NCBI GenBank assembly: GCA_022432975.1
Contig: CM039508.1
Span: 28,895,008-28,959,007, forward strand
Origin: Begonia masoniana
Lineage: Eukaryota; Streptophyta; Magnoliopsida; Cucurbitales; Begoniaceae
Reading direction: 5' to 3'
DNA: 64,000 bases
Below, piece by piece: positions 32,513-44,635 of the stretch. Both the position numbers and the translations under genes were made by a program. The notes under the pieces are model-generated. The model ran no database searches, was not told the DNA's origin, and worked only from the letters and a program-made list of their open reading frames with translations. Positions within the stretch are counted from its first letter, which is position 1, and each line of letters begins with the position of its first letter.

Positions 32513-33250
32513 CCAAGACAGGGAATGGTCCAACGAATCACGGATTAAGCTTTCCCTTCTTGCCAAATCTTAGTACTCCTTTAAAGGGTGAAATCTTTAG
32601 AAAAACTTCATCTCCAACAGAGAACACCAGATCTCTCCTCCTTCGGTCTGCATAACTTTTTTGTCAGCTTTGTGCAGTAATCATTCTCGTCCTAATAATG
32701 GCACTCTTGTCTGACATCTGCTGCAAGATCTCGTGACCTAGGAGTTTTGCTTCACCGAACTCATCCCAGTACAAAGGTGATCTACACTTCCTACCATACA
32801 GTGCCTCATAAGGTGTCACACCAATGGTGGACTGGTAACTATTATTGTAGGAGAATTCCACCAAGGGTAAGTATCGACTCCAAGATGTCTCGAAATCTAG
32901 CACACACGCTGTCAACATATCTTCTAGTATCTAAATGGTCCTCTCAGATTGACCATCGGTTCGAGGGTGAAAAGCAGTGCTGAAAGACAATTTTGTTCCT
33001 AATGTGCCTTGCAAAATTTGCCAAAATCTTGAGGTGAATCTAGGATCACGATCGGAGATAATAGACAAGGGGATCCCATGCAATCTGATAATTTCCTGAA
33101 TGTACAGGTTAGCAAGTTGTTCTATTGTAAAAGTCATTCTTACTGGTATAAAGTGGGCTGATTTTGTCATTCTGTCAACCACAACCCAGATACTATCATG
33201 TCCTTTGATTGTCTTTGGTAATCCTACCACAAAATCCATGGCAATGTTTT
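32513..33250 (-). pseudogene. A2 integrase core, broken
   Basis: [42 protein letters not shown] and HPRTDGQSE show the catalytic D, D, E. A TAG at about 32931 replaces the Gln of RTIQILED; the rest ([28 protein letters not shown]) follows in the same frame to a stop at 32664. Sequence between 32513 and 32663 is the start of the C-terminal module cut by the solo LTR. Confidence 0.85.
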
Positions 33251-33320
33251 CCTACTTCCATTTAGGAATCGGTAAGGGTTGAAGAGTACCTCCTGGGCGT
33301 TGGTGTTCTGCTTTAACTTG

Positions 33321-34240
33321 TTAGCATATCAAGCATGACTCTACAAACTTGGCCACATCCCTTTTCAGGTTTTGCCACCAGTAATGTAACTTCAAGTCCC
33401 GATACATCTTGGTGCTACCAGGATGTACAGAAAAGGAAGATGAATGTGCCTCAGTCAAGATCAACTCACGCAACTCCTTATCACTTGGAATGTACCATCG
33501 ATTCCTAAATTTCAAAATACCATCGTTGGAGAGACTGAACTCAGAGAAGGCGTCTTTTAACTTACTCATCATGCTACTATTCTCCTTTGAATCCTTTTGT
33601 TGTGCCTCTTTGATCCTGTCCAAAATAGTTGGTCGGATAGATAAATCAGTCAGTAAAGCTGACAGCTCAGGAACTATTTCCAATTCGAACTTCTGAACTT
33701 CCTTCCTCAAAGGTACAGACATGGTTGATACCGCGGGTTGCATTGTTGTTGACATTCTGCTTAATGCATCAGCCACAACATTGGCCTTACCTGGGTGATA
33801 TTTAATTTCAAAGTCATAATCTTTAACAAATTCCAACCAACGTCTCTGTCTCATGTTTAATTCCTTTTGAGTAAATAGGTATTTCAAACTTTTATGGTCG
33901 AAAAACACCTCACACTGTTGTCCATACAATAGTGTCTCCAAATCTTTAATGCAAAAACAACTGCGGCTAACTCTAAATCGTGAGTGGGGTAATTCTGTTC
34001 ATAACTCTTCAGCTGCCTAGAGGCATATGCCACAACCTTACCTTCTTGCATCAAAACACACCCCAGACCAACTTTGGATGCATCACAGTAAACACTAAAC
34101 TTTCCTTCTTCGGTTGGGAGAGTCAATAGTGGGGCTGTTGTCAACTTCAGCTTAAGTGTCTGGAAGACATCTTCACAAGCTTCAGTCCAAGAGTACTTGG
34201 TGTCCTTCTTTGTTAAATTAGTTAAAGGCTTAGCTATCAT
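33321..34240 (-). pseudogene. A2 RNase H and integrase zinc finger, frameshifted
   Basis: The N-terminal part (33884-34240) has [17 protein letters not shown] and [20 protein letters not shown]. An indel near 33930 moves the reading to a second frame (33321-33941) with [24 protein letters not shown], and the zinc finger region [15 protein letters not shown]...SCLIC. A TAG at 33321 replaces the first Gln of CQQ. Confidence 0.85.
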
Positions 34241-34321
34241 AGAGAATCCCTTAATGAACTTTCTATAATAACCTGCCAGACCAAGGAAACTGCGGACTTC
34301 ACTGGCATTCCTTGGCTGTGG

Positions 34322-34874
34322 CTAATCCTTAACCGCCTGAACTTTGGTTGGATCTACTGATACGCCTTCAGCAGAGATGACATGGCCTAAGAAGTTGACC
34401 TTATCCAACCAGAACTCACACTTAGACAACTTGGAATAGAGTTGCTGCTGTTTTAATGTTTTCAAAACCACTCTTAAGTGTTCCTCGTGGTCAGCTTTAG
34501 TTCGTGAGTATATTAAGATATCATCTATGAACACAATTACAAACTTGTCCAAGTAATCACGAAACACTCGATTCATCAGATTCATAAAGGCTGCAGGTGC
34601 ATTGGTTAACCCAAACGACATCACAAGGAATTCATAATGTCCATAACGGGTCCTGAAGGCTTCTTAGGTATATCACTCTCTTAACCTTCAATTGGTAATA
34701 GCCCGAACGTAAGTCAATCTTTGAAAATACTTTAGCTCCTTGTAATTGGTCAAACAGGTCATCAATCCGGGGCAAGAGGTACTTGTTCTTAATTGTCAAC
34801 TTGTTTAGCTCTCTATAGTCAATGCACATTCTAAGAGAACCATCTTTCTTCTTAACGAATAGGACAGGTGCACC
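34322..34874 (-). pseudogene. A2 reverse transcriptase, broken
   Basis: [17 protein letters not shown] and [13 protein letters not shown] (34632-34829), then after a frameshift near 34650 [15 protein letters not shown] and [12 protein letters not shown] (34322-34624). The catalytic FIDD is kept. Stops at about 34322 and 34873 lie at Trp codons of relatives (KDW, SPWGAP), each explained by a single G to A. Confidence 0.85.
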
Positions 34875-36251
34875 TCATGGAGAACTACTAGGGCGTATAA
34901 ATCCATTGTCAACTAATTCCTGCAGTTGGACTTTTAATTCCTTTAGTTCAACAGGTGCCATGCGATAAGGGTTCTTGGATATAGGTAATACCTCGGGATA
35001 TGTATCAATTACAAAGTCAATTTCTCTATCAGATGGTAACCAGGACAAGTCGTCCAAAAAGGCTTCAGGAAACTCTCGGACTATAGGAATATCTTGTACT
35101 TCTACTTTATCCTTCACCCGAACATCAACTACACTAGCTAGATAACTCTCACAGCCACCTTTCAATAACTGTTGAGTCTCTAGAGAAGATATAATTGGTA
35201 TTTTACTTATTTTTGGGATAGCTTGGAATGTATACTGATCTCCATTCGGGGGTCGGAATTCAACCAAACCAGACCTACAACTTATTGTGGCATGGTGTCT
35301 GAATAACCAATCCATCCCTAGTATAACTTCATACCCCTTCATGTCAATTACAATCAGCTCTACATATAACTTCTTATCTCCTAAGGACACAATGTCACCC
35401 TTCACTATCTGTTCAGAATGTAAGGATTTCCCTGACGGTAACATGACACTATATGGCATATCAGTTGGTAAGTATCCTAACTTATGCTTACAGACAAACA
35501 GGATTGCTATAAATGAGTGGGTGGCCCCCGTGTCTATAAGTGTGTAAGCAGAAATACCACAAATCATAATTGTACCTGTTATGACCGTATTCTGCACAGC
35601 ATCTTCATCCTCCATCATAGCAAAGACTCTGGGTGCTATTCTTGGTCGATTGGGGTCTGGTGGTATGGGGCAGTCTCTGACTACATGGCCGACCTTGTCA
35701 CATCTGTAGCAACGGCCAGAGTGTAGCTTGCACTCGCCATGGTGGTTCTTCTGGCAGTTGGAACATAAAGGGGCTAATGGTCGTTTTCCTTTTCCTTGAT
35801 CATCATTTGGATTGAAGGGTCTCTTTATACCTTGCTGTTGTTGTTGTGGTCCCCTGTTCTGTTGCGGTTGCCATCCTTTGTTCTGACGTGGTGGCGGCTG
35901 AGCCTCCTTAATGAACTTCCTTGGCTGTTCACGCTGCGCATATGTCGTTATCTCGGCTTCTTCCAGTTTCAAGGCCTTAGTCGTCACTTCACCATATGGT
36001 ATATCATGTATTCCAGCAGTCTTTACTCTCATATACAAACTCGACTTCAATCCTTGAACAAATTGGTGGATCTTGTCCTCATCATCCTCAACCAATCGGG
36101 GAACAAACCATGATAAAGCCTCAAACCTACATATGTAATCCGCCACAGAGCCAGTTTGACGCAAATTCATGAACTCCTTCTTCTTGCTGGCCCGAACGGA
36201 CCTGTTGAAATACTTATAAAAAAAAACAGTCTTAAACATTTCCCAGGTCAT
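34875..36251 (-). pseudogene. A2 Gag C-terminal part, protease and RT start
   Basis: A 458-codon uninterrupted segment of the polyprotein. It holds capsid helices (EFMNLRQTGSVADYICRF), a Gln-rich linker, CSNCQKNHHGEC and the CCHC knuckle CYRCDKVGHVVRDC, the protease site LIDTGATHSFIA with GMDWLFRHHATISC, and the pre-RT linker ending FIRPSSSP. The Met at 36251 is internal; the true start is at 36616. Confidence 0.88.
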
Positions 36252-36616
36252 AGCTCCTGCATTAATGGTGCTCTAGATTGAGTCCCACCAATGCCTTGCA
36301 CTCAGTTCCAAATGAAAAACAACATAAGTGACCCTATCTCCTTCATCAACCTTGGCGTACTTGAACACGTCCTCCATTTTCCGAATCCATTCCTCAGCAT
36401 AAACAGGATCTGAAACTTGGCCATTAAATGTTGGGGGTCTAAGTCTATGGAAGCGCTCGCCACCATGATCATGGTTTGCATTAGAGCTAGAGTTCCCATG
36501 CTCTTCCTGGTGGTCATAAGCTGCTCGATTTAGCGTGATTGGCGTATAACCAACTCCGTTAGCTGAGCAATAGTGGTACTATCCACATTGTCTTCTCTCT
36601 ATTGTCCCCTCACCAT
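36252..36616 (-). pseudogene. A2 Gag N-terminal part
   Basis: ATG at 36616 (MVRGQ) followed at once by a TAG. Reading on in frame gives FHRLRPPTFNGQ, EEWIRKMEDVFKYA and ARHWWDSI, typical Tekay Gag motifs, then another stop near 36270. The 71-codon open frame at 36302-36517 is a shifted shadow of this region. Confidence 0.75.
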
Positions 36617-36760
36617 TTTGGGATTCCTAAGAAAATAATCATAACATATCTTAACTTAATGACATTACTAAAATCATAAACACTTACAACTGTTGGAGCG
36701 TACTCAGGTGGCAATCTGTGCTGGGAGGCAGTCTGCAGAATCAATTTTAAAACCCAGTTT

Positions 36761-36773
36761 TGCTTTGATACCA
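36761..36773 (-). other. A2 primer binding site
   Basis: Minus strand TGGTATCAAAGCA, four bases from the 5' LTR end at 36778; tRNA-Met type. Confidence 0.85.
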
Positions 36774-36777
36774 TAAT

Positions 36778-39700
36778 TGTAACGACCCCAGTAGGGTCGG
36801 GACATAAATCATGACTTTCTTACTCATTTAATTCTTACTTTCTGCAAAGAAAAAAAAACTTAGAACCTAAAACTTGACTCGCGGACAACATATCATCTGA
36901 CAAAACTAAACCATCCAAAACTCGACTCTTTCATTAATCTAATAACTCTTTAGTTCGCAGAATCGAGCGACTATGCTCGGTTATCAGTTCCATGACATAA
37001 TCGGGCAGAAAAGAAATGCCCTCAGATCACACGACGACATTATGCTCGGGCTGCATGGGTTTGCATGCATCGGCTGATAGGGTACACATTTTCCGATTTG
37101 ACACGTATACTCTGCATGACTCAATTATCGTTGCCCATTAGAAGACATCTTCCGGTGGGCACGTGCATCTCTCGTGACTCATTAAACATCACTTGACATA
37201 AGCGATACACTACATCGCCAGGTCGCTAGACGACAAAACAATACTTACATCATCCGGTATTTGAAATACACTACATCACCCAATCGCTAGACGACAAACA
37301 ATACTTATATCATCTGATATTTGAAATACACTACATCGCCCGATCGCTAGACGACAAACAATACTTACATCATCCGGTATTTGAAATACACTACATCGCC
37401 CGATCGCTAGACGACAAACAATACTTACATCATCCGGTATTTGAAATACACTACATCGCCCGATCGCTAGACGACAAACAATACTTACATCATCCGGTAT
37501 TTGAAATACACTACATCGCCCGATCGCTAGACGACAAACAATACTTACATCATCCGGTATTTGAAATACACTACATCGCCCGATCGCTAGACGACAAACA
37601 ATACTTACATCATCCGGTATTTGAAATACACTACATCGCCCGATCGCTAGACGACAAACAATACTTACATCATCCGGTATTTGAAATACACTACATCGCC
37701 CGATCGCTAGACGACAAACAATACTTACATCATCCGGTATTTGAAATACACTACATCGCCCGATCGCTAGACGACAAACAATACTTACATCATCCGGTAT
37801 TTGAAATACACTACATCGCCCGATCGCTAGACGACAAACAATACTTACATCATCCGGTATTTGAAATACACTACATCGCCCGATCGCTAGACGACAAACA
37901 ATACTTACATCATCCGGTATTTGAAATACACTACATCGCCCGATCGCTAGACGACAAACAATACTTACATCATCCGGTATTTGAAATACACTACATCGCC
38001 CGATCGCTAGACGACAAACAATACTTACATCATCCGGTATTTGAAATACACTACATCGCCCGATCGCTAGACGACAAACAATACTTACATCATCCGGTAT
38101 TTGAAATACACTACATCGCCCGATCGCTAGACGACAAACAATACTTACATCATCCGGTATTTGAAATACACTACATCGCCCGATCGCTAGACGACAAACA
38201 ATACTTACATCATCCGGTATTTGAAATACACTACATCGCCCGATCGCTAGACGACAAACAATACTTACATCATCCGGTATTTGAAATACACTACATCGCC
38301 CGATCGCTAGACGACAAACAATACTTACATCATCCGGTATTTGAAATACACTACATCGCCCGATCGCTAGACGACAAACAATACTTACATCATCCGGTAT
38401 TTGAAATACACTACATCCAATCATCTGGTATTTGACAAACGTTCGCCATCTACCGGTGACGTCAGCCAGATAATTCATTCCTCCATCTTTTATCATTCAA
38501 CTCGCACCGGTGACGTCAGCCGGATGATGCATTCATCCGACTTCTATCACACGGCAGTAAAACTCGAAATCTTTCAAGCAACTCATACTGACAGAAAGAT
38601 AACCTGACCTTCACAGATCTCATACTTCATACACATAAACGTAGGCAGACATAAATCATGGACTCATCTTGAATACATGTAGCGGAAGACTTAGTTGAAA
38701 CAACTCGTTCTATATCCTTATAAACATTCTCAGACTCAGTAATTAAACCAGACAATTTCAAAAGCTCGATGTCTAAAAAAAAATCTCATTCTACTTAGAC
38801 TTCCATATTCATAATCATCACTAAAATTATAAGAGCATTAACCAGGGGGTCTTGTTCGCCATCCAGCCAAAGAATTGCTCCCTGAACACCTTCCAGCAAC
38901 CAAACTTAGACATCTTCATTAACTTTGGAGTCCTCACCTGATACTTCGTCACCTACATCATAAGGTTCAATTATAAGCCTAATGCTTAGTAAGGAATGCA
39001 ATGCTAACATGTATATGTGAATGCATAGTTGCAAGAAAATCATGATCATGTTCGATTCATGCTCTTTTCCTATTCTTATTCGTATTCTTGTTCATCACTT
39101 TCATCATATGGATTAAAGTAGGATTTGTGCCGTAAAGGGGGGATGACAGTGCAAGTGTACATAGTCCCTTTTCGGGCCGTATTCATGGTCCTTCTCTTTG
39201 GACAGAGACATACACCAAACCGCCCCCAACCCTCACTTAATCCGGTTGCATAAGTTTCAAATTCATTGTCATATCTTGTTCATGGGAAAAACATGCTTAT
39301 GCTTGAGAAGTAAATCATGATGCATGACATGGATGCTCTTAAATCATCAGACTATAGAAAGTATCATACCAGAACAGTCGACTTCATAGACTCTATCAGA
39401 ACGTCTCATAACGAAACTCTCAACATCCATAAATCATCCAAGTACGAGAAATCTTACTAACACAGAACAAACATCAAACAACTTGAACTAACTTAATATC
39501 CTTGTGATGTAGGGTCCTATTGGCCGGAAGTCTTAATACATTCACTTACCTGGTTTCCTTAGCAATACTCGAGCAATTCACTTCGAACTTCTTTACCTAA
39601 AACATTTCACATTACAGTATTAAATAAAAATCCTAAAAGTTCTAACCAAAACTCATCCTAGAAATAATCAGTTTCAACCTAATAACTAGTCACAGATCAC

Positions 39701-40132
39701 GAATACCACTAATATTTCACTGCCAAGAAGAATCCGAAGCTAAGGGTCATAGCAGAGAAAGCAGAGTTCTAAATAGCCAATCAGTGACTACATTACAGAG
39801 TCTTATCTAGGGTGTGGATTGTCGGGGCGGAGACTGAAAATCGGTCACCGAAAGGAGCTGTAGTTGGCCGAGGGAGAGAGCTCTGGGGAAGAGAGAAATT
39901 GCCGAGAGTGAATGCGTCGGCTACAGTGAGGTTTAAATGGGGTTTAAGGTTTCCATTTTCTATTTATACTTGATCCATCCATCCTTAATTACAACCCTGC
40001 CACCCAACCTAGTTTCACTCAACTTGTAATAAATATGTCTTGACTTTAAATTTAAAATCATAAAGGTTAATAAAAAAGGCGATAATCAAAATGGTTAAGA
40101 AAATCACCTGGCCGAAATTGTCAGGTGTTATA
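36778..40132 (-). repeat. A2 5' LTR (3355 bp)
   Basis: TGTAACGACCCC at left; the right end reads GGTGTTATA, one mutation from the TTACA end of the other LTR. Contains the second 60-bp array (37206-38435) and the same flanking landmarks as the 3' LTR. Confidence 0.92.
37206..38435 (-). repeat. 60-bp tandem array in A2 5' LTR (about 20 copies)
   Basis: Same unit as 26420-27708. The first two copies are diverged (CAGGTCGC, CACCCAATCGC, TCTGATATT); the following 18 are identical. Open on the minus strand as a 20-residue repeat, again from period length and not from coding. Confidence 0.95.
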
Positions 40133-40207
40133 ATGAGGACGTCCCATGTGGTCACCCAACTTAGTTCAACTCTCGCCGAAGCACTTTTAACTTTGGTGGT
40201 TGCACCC
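40133..40207 (-). pseudogene. 5S rRNA-like copy 17, remainder, with 5' half deleted
   Basis: Continues copy 17 after A2. The core reads into CTCGCCGAAGCACTTTTAAC and then jumps to GGTTGCACCC, lacking about 45 bp of the 5' half. Confidence 0.8.
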
Positions 40208-40314
40208 AACATTCTTCGTCTGCCAATTCACTTTGTCCGATGCTTAGCGAGACGTCCGCAACCCGTTCCTCCCACGCATGACCTCCCGTGCCATTGAATT
40301 TTTCTCCACAAAAT
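40133..40314 (-). repeat. 5S rDNA-like tandem array, right block
   Basis: The array resumes to the right of A2 and runs to CTCCACAAAAT in the spacer, where element C is inserted. The continuation should lie beyond C, outside the window. Confidence 0.88.
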
Positions 40315-41688
40315 TGATGTGCCCCGAGGCCCACTAACTCAATCCAAAAGAAAGGCCCAAACTTTACCTAATTTAATTACTTATAATTTTATTTCTTTTG
40401 TAGGTAAAGACTTCTTTGAAGGATTGGAGTGGAAGCTCAAGCACAAGGCTCAACCTTGCATGGAAAGCATGGATGAAAATCAAGAGGGTATTTATCTTCC
40501 TAAAGGACAAATTAATGTAACCATGTGATTTTTTATAGTTTGTATTTTGTTGATAGACTCTAGCCTTCATGTAACTTTGGCAAATATTAGCCATATAGTT
40601 ACATGCATGCATTAGATGAATGCTAGGGTTAGATTGTGTGGTTAGGATTAGATGGTGTCTTGAATTGGTTGTACAAAAGTGGCACAAAAGCCCAACACAT
40701 GCTCGGCCACATCAAGAAAGCGCTAAAGACACCAAACCAAGCATACATGGTATTGCCACCTCATCCAAAGCATGAAATGACAACTTGGCCACATGCAAGA
40801 CTTCAAGAAGGCGTGCCATAGAAGGGTGACATGGCAAGGAAGCTTCTTGTTTATATTTTCTAAGTAAAAGGAAGGAGCTTGCAAAAGGAAAACATCACAC
40901 TCCAAATAGGGGGACCACTTGTACTTGGTCAAATTCCAAAAGGAGAAGGGGACCACTCCAACATGTGACTAAGCTTACTTGGCATTAGAAGAGGCACCAA
41001 AGAAGAGTTCCAAGGATTGATGACATGGTTATCACTCAACCATTGGATCAAGAAGACCAAACTCATCTCGGCCATCCAAGCTATCTTTAAGATCCATTTT
41101 GAAGACCACTTTTTGAATCACATCCAAGCCATCCATAGGTCTATAAAAGCATGGTAATTGGTGATTGTAAGTTTTTTGGACTGATTTTAAGGAGCATGTG
41201 CGGATTTCCCTTCTGTGGTTGAAGGAGTTTGAAGAAACCTCAAGTTTTATTCGGTTTGCACAAACCGAGGGGTTGTGCCCCCACCACTCCCTTCTAGCTT
41301 GGTGGCTTGCAAGGGTTATATAGCCATCTTCTTCTACATCTCCTTGGGAGTGTAACACAGCAAGAAGTGGCCCTAAACCATGTTCAAGAGTCGAGTTGTC
41401 TTCCTTTGAAGCAACTTTTGCCAAAGGCTTCAAAACATTACCTATTGGCTGATTCTTGAAGTTTTTGCATATCTTTTTTTTCTCAACGAATTAGGGCCAC
41501 GCCTTCCACTATCACACACCTCATCACTCCAATAACATCATATAAAATTTTGTTCTCATCTAAGCACATTTGGTCATTCAAGTTTATCTTGAAAGTTTGT
41601 GTTTTTTCTCGGCCATTACTTGCCAATTCGAGGAGCTAACGATCCCCTCTAAGCACTATATGTTTTCTTGCAGGTTAGGGCTATATCA
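40315..41688 (+). repeat. Element C 5' LTR (1374 bp)
   Basis: TGATGTGCCCCGAGG to GGGCTATATCA, directly followed by the primer site. The first 800 bp are nearly identical to 45762-46608. TTTCTTTTGTAGGTAAAG near 40395 is an acceptor-like motif also seen in B LTRs. Small open frames inside are not supported as genes. Confidence 0.9.
41142..41148 (+). promoter_or_regulatory. TATA box in C 5' LTR
   Basis: TATAAAA in GGTCTATAAAAGCATGG, about 830 bases into the LTR. The copy in the 3' LTR is the point where B4 inserted. Confidence 0.65.
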
Positions 41689-41702
41689 AGTGGTATCAGA
41701 GC
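41689..41702 (+). other. Element C primer binding site
   Basis: AGTGGTATCAGAGC immediately after the LTR; the TGGTATCAGAGC part is the standard tRNA-Met primer complement. Confidence 0.88.
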
Positions 41703-43233
41703 TTGGCTATCTCCCTTAGGGTGCTGGAAACCAAGTTGGTTTGGTTCCCCAAACCCATTTGGTTGTCCAAAACCGATTGCTCAAAACCGGGTTACTTGAT
41801 TAATCTTTTGCGGTTTTGTATGTTTGCTTAGTTTTTCTTGTTTTTATTGATTGTTTTTTACTAAAGACCACCCCTATGTTGTTTTAATCGAAGTTAGCAT
41901 ATTTGATCATGGGTTTCTAGCTTATTTTCTTCACCATTTTCGTGCTGCAAATAGCTTCCTCTTTTGGTTAAACATTTGCTAACAACTTTTAGTACTTGCT
42001 GTTTTTATTTCCTTTTTTGTATTGCCACTTGTACTGCTGTTTTATCCCTTTTCCAGCCTTCAAAAGAGCATGTTCCCTTCATAAGTTTTAAAGTATAAAC
42101 TCTAAATATTGTGATTGGCTTGTTGTTTGAGTTGGCTGCTCACGATTGGTGCTCATTTTGTAGCTAATGGACATGACCGATTGATGCACTACTTGAACAC
42201 CCGATTTGTCCAAAATTTGGCCTCTATTTGTAACTTTTTTTTTTTTAGTATGCTTAATTTATGTTATTCTCTTGCTAATTAATGTTAACATATTGATATT
42301 TGATCTGTTTAAGATGGCATGAAAATTTAGGGATTAAGCTTACTAAAAACTTAGAGTAAAAGTAGGCACAAAAGTTGTTCGTTGTTGTTATTGTTAGCCG
42401 ATTAACATGACACTTAATTCAAACTTTGCATTGAGCTAAATCAAACTTTCTTTTATTGAATTTTGCTGTTATTCCTTGCTAAAGTATGAGTATTAAGTTT
42501 GGTAAAAGATGTATGCAAATTTGTTATGAACTTGTCACAAAACCGAGGCCTAAAATGCATCAAAATTGATTTTAGTGATTATCACTTGCTGTTTTTATTT
42601 TGTGACATGTTTTTCTGCATAAGTCTGAGCATATTAATTATCTAGGCTTGAGTTAAATTAATCTTCAGCTGAGGCATGTGTTCATTGTGGAGTGTTTTGC
42701 ATTAAAATTCAAATTATATGCTGTTTTGGGTAAAACAAAACACATTTTTGAAAAATAGTTTTGTGTGTGCACAGATTTGGTAAAGTTGATGTTGATTGTT
42801 GGGACCACAATGCACCTTGCTGAAAATGAATGCTAGCCATGAAATTTATGCTGAATATTACCTTTTAAATTAGTGTTTGTTGCTAAAATATTGTTTAATA
42901 CTTGGATGAATACCGAAGCATGAAAGTTGGCTTAAATATCAAAATCTTGCATGAAATATTAAAACCAAGAGTAGAAATTTTTATTTTTATTTTTATCTTT
43001 GTGTCCATTTTGTTTGTTACACAAATTGATGATCACACTGAATTTGCATTTGAGATTTTAACAACATGTCACTCACTATGTTAATTAACTACTGTTAAAA
43101 TTTCAAGATTTTTGGAGTTGATTTGTGTATGTTTCTGTTTAGGACTTATTAAGTTGTTTTATTGACATTGTTGGTTGGTAATTGTTGTTTTTGTGACTTG
43201 TAGTTGCTGATTTTTTAATCTTGAGTTCACTAG
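41703..43233 (+). other. Element C leader
   Basis: About 1.5 kb of AT-rich, T-rich sequence; the only open frame of 60 codons (42902-43084) has no recognisable feature. Confidence 0.65.
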
Positions 43234-43990
43234 ATGGCCACTAGAAGTAGGAGAACTTATGGCCCACTCAAGGCCACAAAAATCCAAACAAACCGAGGGC
43301 TAATTGTCCATGGACCAAACCTAAACTTAAGCCTTGAATCAAGTCAAGAGACTAGAGCCACTAAACCGAGCCATGATATGCAAGGACAACTCCGAGGTTT
43401 AACCATAGAGTTTTAGTGACCTAGGCCAACAAGTTAATGACCTAAATCAAAGCCTAAGATTTGTTATGGATAATATTCTTCCAAACTACCATAAGGAACC
43501 TTTACCAAGAACTACACCAATGAGAAAAACTAAATTCTCAAGAAGGTTAAACCCTAGAACTTCCAATGGTCACCATGAAGTTGATAAACCTTTTGACATA
43601 CCTTATTTTTTAGGAACCTTGGATAGTAATGAGTATTACTCTTGGATTAAATTGGTTGAATAGTACTTTTCTTTTGAAGATTATTTGGAGAAAGGAAAGA
43701 TTAAGTTAGCCTCTAAGAAACTAACCGATTATGCTAGTTATTGGTGGGATAATCTTTTGGCGAAAATGAGGAAAAATGGTGAGGAAGAAATTTGTACTTG
43801 GAGATCAATGAAGGCTCTAATGAAAAGAAAATTTGCACCAAGTACACAAGAGCAAAACTATGATCCTTGGTATAAGCCAAATTCCCCAAATCCCTACCAT
43901 AAGGAGTACAACCCTCGGCCTACCTTAATATCGTGTGAACAGCCCCTTCCCTTGTCAAAACTCAAACCAAAATTGTGGAGGAAACCTTAA
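43234..43990 (+). pseudogene. Element C Gag-like region, broken
   Basis: ATG at 43234 (MATRSRRTYG) in the position of a Gag start. Stops and frame changes split it into 43234-43416, 43466-43663 and 43685-43990. The middle and last parts carry capsid-like motifs: FDIPYFLGTLDSNEYYSWI (compare IPPFNGTCDGHTYLDWI in B), LASKKLTDYASYWWDNL (the WW pair), and WRSMKALMKRKFAP (compare WNSMKDIMHKRFVP). No CCHC knuckle follows. Confidence 0.75.
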
Positions 43991-44042
43991 GTGAGAAGGA
44001 GATGAGTTAGTTGAAATCATAAGTGAGGAGGAAGGAGAACCA

Positions 44043-44460
44043 ATGGATAAAGAAGAATCCTTAAGCGAGGAGGAAGAGGAAGGGTTAGAAGAAGAAATCA
44101 TCTTTCCTATGGAAGGACCATTGCTTGGACTAGATGATAACTCTTATGAAGAAAGAGACAATGAACCAATGATAAATTTTGGAGAAAACATTGTAGGATC
44201 CCTTACCCTAACCAAGTGCATAGAAGAATTTGGAACCAAGACTTTATTTGAAGAATCCTTTCTAGAGGATTAATATGAGCTTATGGAAAAAGCTATAGAA
44301 ACCTTTAAGACCTTAGAAATAGAATCCCAACCAATCGATTCCATTGAATATTTTGGAATTCTTAAGCTTTTTGAGGAATCTCTCTTAGAGGATGAAAGCG
44401 AGCTCATAGTGGAAAATATAGTAGCTGTACAAACCCTAGAGGTAGAGTAAAAATTCGAGA
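44043..44460 (+). pseudogene. Element C acidic region
   Basis: The open part (44043-44273) encodes an acidic peptide (SEEEEEGLEEE). The frame continues after one stop and repeats a motif: LFEESFLED near 44245 and LFEESLLEDESEL near 44370. No known domain; possibly a degenerate linker after Gag. Confidence 0.45.
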
Positions 44461-44635
44461 AATTATAACATTTAGGAACTCAAGAAGTTAACGTTTGGTA
44501 TGATCCATTTGTTGTGAGCCCTAGGGAGAATAGTTTAGCAAAGGACTTTGAGAAAATGACCTATGCATAGAGGAACCCTTTGATGCAATATATGTATATA
44601 TCATTATTTTCCAAACCCAATTAGAGATCTACCAA

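Larger units (their letters stand above)
25990..40132 (-). mobile_element. A2: complete Tekay-type LTR retrotransposon in the 5S array
   Basis: LTRs 25990-29416 and 36778-40132; flanking 5-bp duplications ACGAG and ATGAG (one transition apart) derived from the 5S core. Internal region 29417-36777 has primer site, gag, protease, RT, RNase H, integrase and chromodomain on the minus strand, with many disabling mutations and an inserted solo LTR (29777-32512). At 14.1 kb it is large because the LTRs carry long tandem arrays. Confidence 0.93.

Noticed and set aside
36302..36517. 71-codon minus-strand frame in A2 gag as the real product
   Set aside because: The Gag motifs (RLRPPTF, EEWIRKMED, ARHWW) are encoded in another minus-strand frame that contains stops; this frame is a shadow.
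26420..38435. CRISPR-like repeat array
   Set aside because: The 60-bp units are contiguous without unique spacers, in a plant retrotransposon LTR, and there are no cas-like genes.
42902..43084. 60-codon frame in element C leader
   Set aside because: No motif, AT-rich context, not matched by equivalent frames in the B-family leaders.
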